Virus record (IMG/VR): IMGVR_UViG_3300042557_000834
Location: 1 to 35,891 of that record
Length of the DNA stretch: 35,891 bases
Strand: one strand, 5' to 3'
Source of the DNA: a virus
The position numbers and the translations under genes are program-made. Under the pieces are notes generated by a model that was not told where the DNA came from, ran no database searches, and saw only the letters and a list, made by a program, of their open reading frames with translations. Below, piece by piece: positions 9,337-17,076 of the stretch. The stretch's first letter is position 1; every line of letters starts with the position of its first letter.

Positions 9337-11451
9337 CTAGATTCCCAATGTTGCAAGGAACTTCTTCCTTGATTTCCTGAGATTATTCAGACGCGAGTTG
9401 TAAAGCCGTTCAAGCGTGTTCAACCAAGTTTGTTCTTCCTTGGTGAATCGTCCGTCTGCCGAGATCTTTGAAATATATTCGCCCCACTTAAATTTTTGTG
9501 CTCGCTCAATCAGATCATCTGCAATTGATGTTAATTGCCTGCGCTGCTGAGGTGATAAGTTTGCAAAATAGTTAGCGTACGGTTGACCGCCATATTCTTT
9601 TGTCAACCCAGCAACATCCAAACCAAATCGTTTTTGAATATCTTCTTTTGACAAACCAGCCAAAGCAGAGAGTTCGTTGCCTGTCGGGATCAACATCGTT
9701 CCACCCTTTGGGTTTCTCTGAATTGAATCAGCAGAGCGAGATGTCCTATCCGACAGGTAATCAGAGAATGCGATTCGCAAAGCGTCCGCATTGTCTGGTT
9801 TGTTTCCAGTTCCGCGAGGAGTGATGTTACCCACATCTTCAACAAAAGCAGTTCGCTTTCCAGATGTTCCAACAACGCGAACCGTCTGTGCGTCAAGACC
9901 TAATTGCGAAGCAATGTCTGAATAAACACGGCGAGCGATTGCTCCATTCGCACGGGTTTCAGGGATTGCGTAGTAGGACTTGTCGCCCATAGTCCACTTG
10001 GTGGCACCATTTGCTCTTGATGATGTGTATTTAGATTTCTTAAGAGCGGCAAGCAAGTAGTCGGCTTCAATGTCAAATGGATCTGAACCTTTGTCAAGCA
10101 GTTTGACTGCATCAAGTAGCGAAGAAGACTGAACAGCGCCCTCTGTTGTATCTGCGCGAACAGTCTCTGGCGTTTCAACAACTGGCTTTTCGCGGTTCTT
10201 CTTAACGAATGTCTCATAAACCCAACGACGGATCTGACGCTTCTTTCCGTCGCTTCCTGTAATCTCAACAAGATCCAAAGGCTTATTAATTTGTGGGAAT
10301 GATTCGGTGTACTTAAAAGCACCCTCTGAATTGTTAGCGAAATCACGGATATTGTTTCCAACATCGTATTCATCGCTCGTTCCTACAGCCCTATTGAGCA
10401 TGCGACCAAACTTGCGTCGCTCTCCAACGGTTAGCGGTCGTGCGCGTTCAACGGTTAACAGTGTTCCGTTTGGCGCAACAAATGAAATGCGGCTCATTGA
10501 CGGACCAGAAAGAAGCGCTAGGTCATCTGATGAAATATCCTGTGGTCGCTGGATCGCACGGATCATTACTCCGTCTTCCATGTCTGGGTTATCACTGAAT
10601 GAACGCAAAACAGATGATGGAACGATTGGTCGTAGTGTCACACCGTCACGACGAATCATGCGACCCTCACCTGCTGGAGCACCCTTAAGAATCGTGATTG
10701 CCTCATCCATCCCAGCCTTCAAAGCATCTTCACGCAGCGATCCAGTTCGTGGGATTTGTGCCATTCGCTGAATCTGAATAGTACGCGCACCAGTTGGTTG
10801 ACCTTGGACTACTTCGGAAAGATTCTCAACTCGCGCCGTTGGAGTATTCATGCCTGCTCTAATTGCGCGTGCAAGAAGCGCAAGAGGACCAGGTATTTCA
10901 AACAACTGAGCACCGCAGTTTGAGAACTCGTTGTCAGCAAAGCGACCACCAAATTCAAATCCAGCAGGGCATCTTGCTTGTTCGTTGCGTGGCTTTAAAC
11001 GCATACGACCACCGCCAGGAACTAGCGCACCATATAAACCAGAACGAATTGGGCTTGTAATTGAACTTGAGTTTCCTGGAGTCACATAGGATCCAATGCC
11101 TTGCGCAACTCTCCCAAGTCTTCCGCTAGAGCCGACCAAGCCGACCTTTTCATTGATCTCGTTGATTTGGCTGAAAGGATTGATTCGCAGGACAGACTTG
11201 CCCAAGCGCTCTCGTTTTACCCTCAAATAAAGGTGAGCCTTTGCGTTGAGTAGGTTACGGTTTCCATTTAGTGGTTGATTGCGAACCTCAGAAGCACTAA
11301 GAACAATTTTTCGGCTTTTACTGGTTTGAGTTTTTAATGTTATTTCTTTGCCAATTGGAATGATTGTCCGCTTTATGGATTGGTTATTCCGCACCACTGA
11401 TCGCATGTGGCGTAGGAAATAATCAATTGTTGGGTTCTGGTAGTTGCCCAT
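9337..11451 (-). CDS. Modular C-x17-C protein with degenerate kinase-like domain (pseudokinase)
   Basis: 704 residues from ATG 11451; an in-frame TTG at 11481 would add ten. Neither start has a clear ribosome-binding site. The N-terminal 150 residues are basic. Next is the shared motif CPAG...FADNEFSNC (C161, C179; C-x17-C). A middle domain of unknown type follows. The C-terminal part aligns with the kinase-like domains of its neighbours: lead-in 'DPFDIEADYLLAALK', then SYYAIPE where a paralogue has YYMKK, then SDRTSRS (D568) where active copies have DRHxxN, and IPTGN (T590) where they have IDHG. The D568 to T590 spacing of 22 matches two of the three active copies (21 in the third). It has therefore lost Lys, His, Asn and the metal Asp, and is probably a pseudokinase. 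A scaffold or regulator role is inference. Confidence 0.82.
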   Translation of the reverse strand: MGNYQNPTIDYFLRHMRSVVRNNQSIKRTIIPIGKEITLKTQTSKSRKIVLSASEVRNQPLNGNRNLLNAKAHLYLRVKRERLGKSVLRINPFSQINEINEKVGLVGSSGRLGRVAQGIGSYVTPGNSSSITSPIRSGLYGALVPGGGRMRLKPRNEQARCPAGFEFGGRFADNEFSNCGAQLFEIPGPLALLARAIRAGMNTPTARVENLSEVVQGQPTGARTIQIQRMAQIPRTGSLREDALKAGMDEAITILKGAPAGEGRMIRRDGVTLRPIVPSSVLRSFSDNPDMEDGVMIRAIQRPQDISSDDLALLSGPSMSRISFVAPNGTLLTVERARPLTVGERRKFGRMLNRAVGTSDEYDVGNNIRDFANNSEGAFKYTESFPQINKPLDLVEITGSDGKKRQIRRWVYETFVKKNREKPVVETPETVRADTTEGAVQSSSLLDAVKLLDKGSDPFDIEADYLLAALKKSKYTSSRANGATKWTMGDKSYYAIPETRANGAIARRVYSDIASQLGLDAQTVRVVGTSGKRTAFVEDVGNITPRGTGNKPDNADALRIAFSDYLSDRTSRSADSIQRNPKGGTMLIPTGNELSALAGLSKEDIQKRFGLDVAGLTKEYGGQPYANYFANLSPQQRRQLTSIADDLIERAQKFKWGEYISKISADGRFTKEEQTWLNTLERLYNSRLNNLRKSRKKFLATLGI
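9354..9371 (-). other. Small hairpin at the gene junction
   Basis: CAAGGAA and TTCCTTG form a perfect 7-bp stem with a 4-base loop, inside the last codons of the pseudokinase gene and about 20 bases before ATG 9335. It hides an AGGAA ribosome-binding-like sequence. It may tune coupled translation of the following gene, or be chance within coding sequence. Confidence 0.3.
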
Positions 11452-11493
11452 ATCCTGCGCTTTGCGGTCGTTTTGGTTCAACTAGTATTGTAC

Positions 11494-11499
11494 ATTATA
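11494..11499 (-). promoter_or_regulatory. Candidate -10 box (TATAAT) before the pseudokinase gene
   Basis: A perfect TATAAT on the minus strand, with an overlapping TACAAT a few bases downstream (11487-11492), in the only non-coding gap (about 50 bases) between the 90-aa gene and the pseudokinase gene. No good -35 box is seen at 16-18 bases. The expected start of transcription falls within a few bases of the alternative TTG start at 11481, so a leaderless or very short-leader message is possible. Confidence 0.4.
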
Positions 11500-11531
11500 G
11501 ATAAGAGCCACTTTTAAAGGGCTGTCTACTA

Positions 11532-11804
11532 TTACTCTGGAACTTTTTGACCCCAGCGAGCGGCTATCTGCTCTAGTGTCTCAATGTTTTTCTCGGTGAC
11601 ATCGGCAATGGAGACATCCATGTAGGACATTCCACTGGTGGCTTCTTCTAAGTTTTTTGAACCACGGCTAATCAACTCAAGTTTCATTGCGTCCGAGAAT
11701 GCCTTCTCCTCGGCAATGACTTCAAAAGCCCCATCTCCAGTTTCAAAGATGATATGAGGTGTCCCCTTGACCCCGATCATTGGCTTGATAAGCGCATATC
11801 TCAT
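11532..11804 (-). CDS. Small unknown protein (90 aa)
   Basis: A 90-residue protein with the look of a compact alpha/beta fold and no cysteine, signal or membrane segment. I recognise no family. Its ATG overlaps the stop of the upstream 94-aa gene (ATGA), so the pair is translationally coupled. The pair follows the kinase-zincin gene, again putting small soluble proteins immediately after a large modular enzyme. A chaperone, inhibitor or packaging-adaptor role is inference. Confidence 0.75.
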   Translation of the reverse strand: MRYALIKPMIGVKGTPHIIFETGDGAFEVIAEEKAFSDAMKLELISRGSKNLEEATSGMSYMDVSIADVTEKNIETLEQIAARWGQKVPE

Positions 11805-12085
11805 CGCTTGCCCTTTTGCTTGCGCCAGTCAACCAGTGTTGAGTCCATCCGTGGGGACATGCGCCATTCTTCTAAGTTTTCGTCAGTAATCATCATTGGG
11901 GTTTTGATTGGCTTCTCGTCTTGCATCCTCTCGTAGTCATGCGGTTCGGTGTTTTTCGCACTGACGATATACCAAAGTTTGCCGTCACCACCAGATACGG
12001 CTATGCTTCCCAAAAATTCATGCAGTCTTTCAGATTGGATTTCATTACCAATTTTTACTGAAGTGTCAATTTTTTTATTTTTCAT
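11801..12085 (-). CDS. Small unknown protein (94 aa) coupled to the kinase-zincin gene
   Basis: 94 residues, charged and soluble, no known motif; rich in Met and Lys toward the C terminus. Its ATG shares one base with the stop of the 1054-aa kinase-zincin gene (TGATG), and it overlaps the next small gene by 4 bases. Such tight coupling suggests its amount is tied to that of the large protein. Function unknown. Confidence 0.75.
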   Translation of the reverse strand: MKNKKIDTSVKIGNEIQSERLHEFLGSIAVSGGDGKLWYIVSAKNTEPHDYERMQDEKPIKTPMMITDENLEEWRMSPRMDSTLVDWRKQKGKR

Positions 12086-15000
12086 CAGAAAGCCTCGTCA
12101 AAATCCCATTCTGGTTCTGGCAATTTTTCAATTGCTTCGTACAGTTTATCTATTAGTTGCTGTGCTTGTGCTGTTATCTTTTTTGTTGTTCCCTTTTCGG
12201 CGCTTGTTGGGAGAACTTTTTCTAATAAATCTTTAATCTGGTTAATCTTAACCTCATCAATAACCCTTGAGCCGTTAAAATTTTCCAATAGGTAATTCAA
12301 TGTTCCAGCCTCAGCAACACTTTCGTTCAGTATTGCAGAGCCGTAAGTTGATGTTTGACCAAGTACCTCCAAAACTTCACTTGGGTCAACTCCGCCAGTG
12401 CTTCTTGTTGTAAAATCAAAACCAAATTGTGCTGAAACGGCATCTTGTAGTTCTTTGACAAAAGAATCAAAATCTTGACCTAGCGCGTCAGATAGTGCTT
12501 TCTTCACATCGTCAGATGTTTCCATCCCATCTGGTCGCTTGAAGTTGCCACCCCACCTTCCGCTTTGCATTGAAGATAATAAATTCCTAAACAAAGACTG
12601 TTTTTCTCCTACCCCATCAAAATAACTTCCTTCCATGAGGAGGTCTTGCAATACCGATACCGAATCTTCTCTGTTAGTATTCTTTACATGAATTGCCTGA
12701 TAGTTTACGAATGAGGCAAATCTTTCAGGGTAGTCATTGTATTTTTGTCCAGATCGTACTCTTTCCATTTTTTTAAGTTCTTCTATTGGGGTGGCTGGAT
12801 CAATTCCTTCGTTCTTTGCAAAAACTAACCCCAAATAACTATCCCCAATATTAGGACCAGCAGATAGTAATTGGTCAAGCATTGGCGGACTTCCAGCACC
12901 AATTTCAAAACCTAAATTTCTAGCAGTTTGGTCATAATGCACAAGATGTAGTGCCTCGTGAACTGCAATTGTCAATTGGTTTGAGTCTGTTCCCTTTATT
13001 CTTGCAACATTTGGCAACATATCTCCGTCTTCTAAATTCTCTGCGCCAATTGTAGAATCAGCAAATAAAGCAGTAGGTGACATTTCGGTCAACATGTATA
13101 TTCTTCCATCTTGGGTTGTTCTTCTCCCTGCGTATCCACCCCTAGCAATTGCAAATTCTGGTGTTTCAATACCAAGTGAAAATTTCCCCCTAAGCATTGG
13201 ATATTTTTTTTGCATATCATCAATACCCTGTAGTATCTGTGCGTAGTTTTTTATCATGATTTTTCTAAGTTCTTGGGCGCCCTCTGGGGTTTTGAGTTTT
13301 TCTATAACTTCGTCAAATTCGTCTAATCTTTTTTGTATCATTCTGATCTTTAGTGGATCGGTTTCTGCGTCAAGCATTTTCACATAAATATCTCTTTGAC
13401 CATTTTCTTCGTTCAGCATGTAGGCAATCGCGTCGTCAATTTTTTGTGCCGTAGTTTTTTCTGTTGGGACTAGTTCCATTTTTTTCTCAATCGCATCAAT
13501 ATCAGACTCTGTTAAATCTCCAAGTTGACTAGGTCGGTATTCTGCAACAAATGAGTCAAATGCTTCTGCCGCATCAATATTAAATTGTTCAGGATCAAAA
13601 GTGACCGCAACCAGCCCTTCTGCTTCCCTTGCACTAACAAGTGGTGCTCCTTCTGCGTCTAGAGCGAATGGGTTGACACCAGCAGTATCTTCACCAAACT
13701 CGCTGAGTATTTCTCCATCGGCAAGGTCTGGCGTGGGTATGTCTAGATCAAGAGCAAAACTGTCAAGTTGTGATACTGGATCTTGCGGTGTGTAATCTGG
13801 GTTGGGGAACAGGGCATCTGCAACTTCTGTCGCAGATTTACTTTGCAGTTCTTTAATGCGACCAACAAGTGCGTCAATATCTGATTTTGACCTTGTGTCT
13901 TCATAGGTTGGATCCCAACCTGTTGGATTAGCGGGGATTATATTTCCATTAGCCATTGCATCTAATGTGTTTTGTGTTGAATACTTATCATCACTTGGTG
14001 GATACTTGTCGCTCATATCTTGAAGAATCTTTTTAAGTTTTTCCCCAAGCGCATCTGCATCTATTTCGCGAATATCGGCTAATGATTGTTCAAGTGCTTG
14101 AATTAGTTCTTCGCGATCTTTCTTTTTGTCAGGACTGGCATGCCTTTCAAAAAATGAATTAAGTGTTTCAAGGATTAGATTCCCTCTTTGCATACCTGCC
14201 GTATTACTATTGAGTCCTCCGTCTTCATTAAAGATGGGCAAAGTTTTATTATGAATAGAATTCCCGTGGTCAATTGGAGCAATTACTATATTCTCCCCAT
14301 CATCCACCTTTAGGTAGTTGTGACCGTGCCTATCGGTATTCCCCAACACCAGATCAAGAAGGACTGCGTGGGTCATTGAATCAACGGATGCATCTTTTCC
14401 TGCTTCTCTTTTGTCATAATCGTAACCAACAGATATTTCACCTTCATATTTGTTGTGGATCAACTCTGTTACAATTCCGATACGGCCATCCATGTTCCTT
14501 ACTGCACGCATGGAACTTGCTGGGTAACCAAATTCCTCAAGAACAGATGCACTCAAAATTTCTGCACTCAATTCTGTCACTGGTGCAAAACTCATGTACT
14601 TAACACCGATCATCTGACCAGTTTTAGTATCAATGAACCGAGCCATTCCGTGGACACCGCCACCATAGCCAGCCTCTTTAAATCTTCCACCACCATCACC
14701 AGAAATCACATTTTTCAAAATTGCATTCATCAAAAATTCATCTGGTATTTGACTCAAATCTGCACCATCAGCCACGGCACTCACTGCATCGTCAGCATTT
14801 GTTATCCCAAGTGAATCATCAAACGCACCAATAGGAACATTGGATCCATCAGCATCTGGAATACCAAGATTCGCTGGCTTTTGATCAACCTTGTGTTTTG
14901 CAAGACGACCTTTCTTAAACCTAAAACCATCAACAAACCTCTGTACAGCATTTACTGCTTGCGCAGCCAGAGTCTCGGCACTTGGAATCAGACAGTTAGA

Positions 15001-15249
15001 CATTTGCATGTCGGTAAATTGGTTTGCGTTCGGGGTGCCTGGAGGACAACGCAACTTGCCAGCAGAATCAACAATCACTCCAGCGGCGCGAGCAGCACGC
15101 ATCCCAACCGACTGAAGTGCGTCATTGTCTTTTATCGTAGGTCCGAGAAATCCTTTGAATAAAAGGATGTTTTCGTGCACAGCAGAAACAGACTTCCTGT
15201 ATCGCTGCACCCTCTCGTTTGCGTCAAAAGCACGAGACGATTTATACAT
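12085..15249 (-). CDS. Kinase-like plus HExxH zincin fusion protein with C-x17-C module (1054 aa)
   Basis: N-terminal 110 residues hold the shared motif CPPG...FTDMQMSNC (C68, C86; C-x17-C). Residues about 145-415 form a kinase-like domain: lead-in ADLSQIPDEFLMNAI, Gly-rich GYGGGVHG, K217 (GVKYM), E226/E230, TDRHGHN (D306, N311) and PIDHG (D327). An acidic linker follows. Residues about 690-990 form a putative metallopeptidase: AVHEALHLVHYD (H764, E765, H768) with NESVAE (E976/E980) as a possible gluzincin-type third ligand. Start ATG 15249 has a strong AAGGGGAG upstream. It is the most complete kinase of the group and the only one with a peptidase. Zincin and kinase domains are typical of phage polyvalent proteins (family knowledge). 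Delivery with the virion is inferred from its position after capsid genes. Confidence 0.87.
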   Translation of the reverse strand: MYKSSRAFDANERVQRYRKSVSAVHENILLFKGFLGPTIKDNDALQSVGMRAARAAGVIVDSAGKLRCPPGTPNANQFTDMQMSNCLIPSAETLAAQAVNAVQRFVDGFRFKKGRLAKHKVDQKPANLGIPDADGSNVPIGAFDDSLGITNADDAVSAVADGADLSQIPDEFLMNAILKNVISGDGGGRFKEAGYGGGVHGMARFIDTKTGQMIGVKYMSFAPVTELSAEILSASVLEEFGYPASSMRAVRNMDGRIGIVTELIHNKYEGEISVGYDYDKREAGKDASVDSMTHAVLLDLVLGNTDRHGHNYLKVDDGENIVIAPIDHGNSIHNKTLPIFNEDGGLNSNTAGMQRGNLILETLNSFFERHASPDKKKDREELIQALEQSLADIREIDADALGEKLKKILQDMSDKYPPSDDKYSTQNTLDAMANGNIIPANPTGWDPTYEDTRSKSDIDALVGRIKELQSKSATEVADALFPNPDYTPQDPVSQLDSFALDLDIPTPDLADGEILSEFGEDTAGVNPFALDAEGAPLVSAREAEGLVAVTFDPEQFNIDAAEAFDSFVAEYRPSQLGDLTESDIDAIEKKMELVPTEKTTAQKIDDAIAYMLNEENGQRDIYVKMLDAETDPLKIRMIQKRLDEFDEVIEKLKTPEGAQELRKIMIKNYAQILQGIDDMQKKYPMLRGKFSLGIETPEFAIARGGYAGRRTTQDGRIYMLTEMSPTALFADSTIGAENLEDGDMLPNVARIKGTDSNQLTIAVHEALHLVHYDQTARNLGFEIGAGSPPMLDQLLSAGPNIGDSYLGLVFAKNEGIDPATPIEELKKMERVRSGQKYNDYPERFASFVNYQAIHVKNTNREDSVSVLQDLLMEGSYFDGVGEKQSLFRNLLSSMQSGRWGGNFKRPDGMETSDDVKKALSDALGQDFDSFVKELQDAVSAQFGFDFTTRSTGGVDPSEVLEVLGQTSTYGSAILNESVAEAGTLNYLLENFNGSRVIDEVKINQIKDLLEKVLPTSAEKGTTKKITAQAQQLIDKLYEAIEKLPEPEWDFDEAF

Positions 15250-15261
15250 CGTCTCCCCTTA

Positions 15262-15528
15262 CTAGATCAGATCGTTGAGTTTTACGGAGTCTTCTTCTTC
15301 AGCAACATCGTCTTGCTTCTTGCGTACGCGCTTCTTCGGTTCTGAGGCAGTTTCTTCTTCAACAGCAACTTCTGCTACTGGTGTTTCAATTACTTCCTCT
15401 TTTACCTCAGCAACAACTTCAGTGACGACTTCTGCAACAGCCTCGGCTACAACTTCTGTTGCAACTTCTGGCTGTTCAACCTGACGGACGATGAATCCAG
15501 CGGCGTTTGGTTGGTTCTTCTTTTTCAC
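15262..15528 (-). CDS. Small acidic V/A/E-repeat protein (88 aa)
   Basis: Low-complexity protein. A basic start (MKKKNQ) is followed by short VAE/VVTEV-type repeats over about 50 residues, a basic patch (KKRVRKKQ) and an acidic end. It has no cysteine or membrane span; likely extended or helical. GTG start at 15528 overlaps the upstream stop by 4 bases and has a strong GGAGGAA. In a capsid operon it could be a small scaffold, decoration or tail-peptide protein. Family not recognised. Confidence 0.7.
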   Translation of the reverse strand: MKKKNQPNAAGFIVRQVEQPEVATEVVAEAVAEVVTEVVAEVKEEVIETPVAEVAVEEETASEPKKRVRKKQDDVAEEEDSVKLNDLI

Positions 15529-17027
15529 TTTGATTCCTCCGAGTCAATACCAGTTTCAATGGTAAGAAGTTCAAACTCCATGAGATCGCTCAAGAATGAT
15601 TTTGCTTCTTCTCCATCAAGGCTCTTGCCTTCTGATGTCCATTCTTCTGGAATCATGTCTTCTTTTCCGAGAGCCATTGCACGCTTCTTAATGTGTGCCA
15701 TAGCCTTTTCTTTGTCTTTTGCGCGACCATAAGCCATGATTGCGTTCTTGAGATCCGTCTCGTCTGCGATTGGGTATGAACCATCGTCCATTGCCTCACC
15801 GCTCTGTGACATCTTCTCACGCTGATCATCACTGTATGCACGCTTCAAAGCGAGGTCTGCAACTTCTGCATCAATGTCTGATGCTTCTTCTGCGTCATAC
15901 TCGTCGTAGCCAAGAACTTCGCCGTCAATGCCTACGAATACATCGTAAGACTTTCCGTCTTTGCCCTCAATCTCAACTGCGTATGCGTCGTAACCTTCAA
16001 ACATGTCCGCATCAACAGAGACAACTTCACCCTCAATTGACTTGGTGGCAATTGTTGCGGCTTCACCGAACGAGATAACTTTCTCGCCAGGAACCGAAGC
16101 AACTTCACCGATCAACTCTTCATTGAGAAGGTGCCAGCCCATGCACTCGCCACTTGTTCCATCAAAGTAAGCCTCAATTGGCTTTCCATCTTTGCGCTGA
16201 ACATCAACAACAAAAATGTCTGTCTCGTCTGCGTAACCCGAGTCAAGAACTTTTCCTGCGAACATGTCTTCTGCAATTCCTTCAACTTCAAGAAGTGATG
16301 GAAGATCGCCGTGTGGTTCGCAACCGCCTGGGCACTGTGCACAGATGTCTGAACCGCCAGCATAAACCTTGCGCTCAATTGCGCAAACAAAAGCCTGCTC
16401 ATCGTAGTCAAGTGACTTAACGCCCATTGACTCCATGCGCTTTGCGCGTGCCTTCTTGCGACGCTTCATCATGCCTTCAAGTTCGTCCCACATCTTGTCT
16501 TCTTCGGCATCAAGCATTTCTGCATCTGCTGGAAGTTCGTCATCTTCAGGTGACATTGAAGCCATATCTTCTTCTGCTTCTTTTTCTTCGTCGTAGTCAT
16601 CTGGATCGTCTTCGTCATCCATTGCGTCATCAACACCCATGGCAGCCATTGGCATTGGCTTCTTTGGTGCCATTGGCATCATGCCTTTTTCGTCGTCTGC
16701 TGAAACCCAACCGTCTTCTTCGTTGCCGTCGTACTCAGACTTAATAGCCAGTGCAGGTGCTCCACACTTACCGCATGTCTTTGCGCCTGGCTTGTAGCCG
16801 CACTCTGACATCTCTAGACCTTTTGCACATTTGATTGTGCCGTCAGCCATTAGTTCTACTGTTGGTGTCTTAGCCATGTTGTTTGACTCCTTGTAGTGCA
16901 TCGCCTTGACGAGACACCCTGTTGGATTAGGGCAACCAGCACACGGTTTCATGCGTTTTTCGCCCGAAACCATGCACTGATATTTTGCTGATTTTTGTGG
17001 TAAACCTGTATTAGAAGTATAACTCAT
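15525..17027 (-). CDS. Cys-rich acidic capsid-operon protein with PepSY-like repeat region and two possible starts
   Basis: 500 residues from ATG 17027, or 450 from ATG 16877. The upstream ATG has no ribosome-binding site, while 16877 has AAGGAG nine bases before it. The extra 50 residues look genuine because they carry CAGCPNPTGC, which echoes CAQCPGGC further on. Further Cys clusters (CAKG...C...CGKCGAP) suggest zinc ribbons. A long Asp/Glu/Met-rich acidic segment follows. Then come PepSY-like stretches (GEVVSVDADMFEGYDAYAVE) and a C-terminal ADETDLKNAIMAYGRAKDK helix motif I know from actinophage capsid-region proteins. It sits directly after the protease. It may be a scaffold or capsid accessory protein; it does not look like an HK97 major capsid protein. 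Confidence 0.8.
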   Translation of the reverse strand: MSYTSNTGLPQKSAKYQCMVSGEKRMKPCAGCPNPTGCLVKAMHYKESNNMAKTPTVELMADGTIKCAKGLEMSECGYKPGAKTCGKCGAPALAIKSEYDGNEEDGWVSADDEKGMMPMAPKKPMPMAAMGVDDAMDDEDDPDDYDEEKEAEEDMASMSPEDDELPADAEMLDAEEDKMWDELEGMMKRRKKARAKRMESMGVKSLDYDEQAFVCAIERKVYAGGSDICAQCPGGCEPHGDLPSLLEVEGIAEDMFAGKVLDSGYADETDIFVVDVQRKDGKPIEAYFDGTSGECMGWHLLNEELIGEVASVPGEKVISFGEAATIATKSIEGEVVSVDADMFEGYDAYAVEIEGKDGKSYDVFVGIDGEVLGYDEYDAEEASDIDAEVADLALKRAYSDDQREKMSQSGEAMDDGSYPIADETDLKNAIMAYGRAKDKEKAMAHIKKRAMALGKEDMIPEEWTSEGKSLDGEEAKSFLSDLMEFELLTIETGIDSEESK

Positions 17028-17076
17028 ATTAGTGTTTCTGTTCTGCTATCACTGCAACGGTACAACTGTAAATTAT

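Noticed and set aside
10307-10771. 154-codon plus-strand frame
   Set aside because: Opposite the pseudokinase gene; no ribosome-binding site and no recognisable domain.
1-15249. Classical polymorphic toxin and immunity locus of a bacterium
   Set aside because: The cluster is in one transcription direction with portal and protease, without secretion or PAAR/RHS parts, so a phage-packaged set is more likely.
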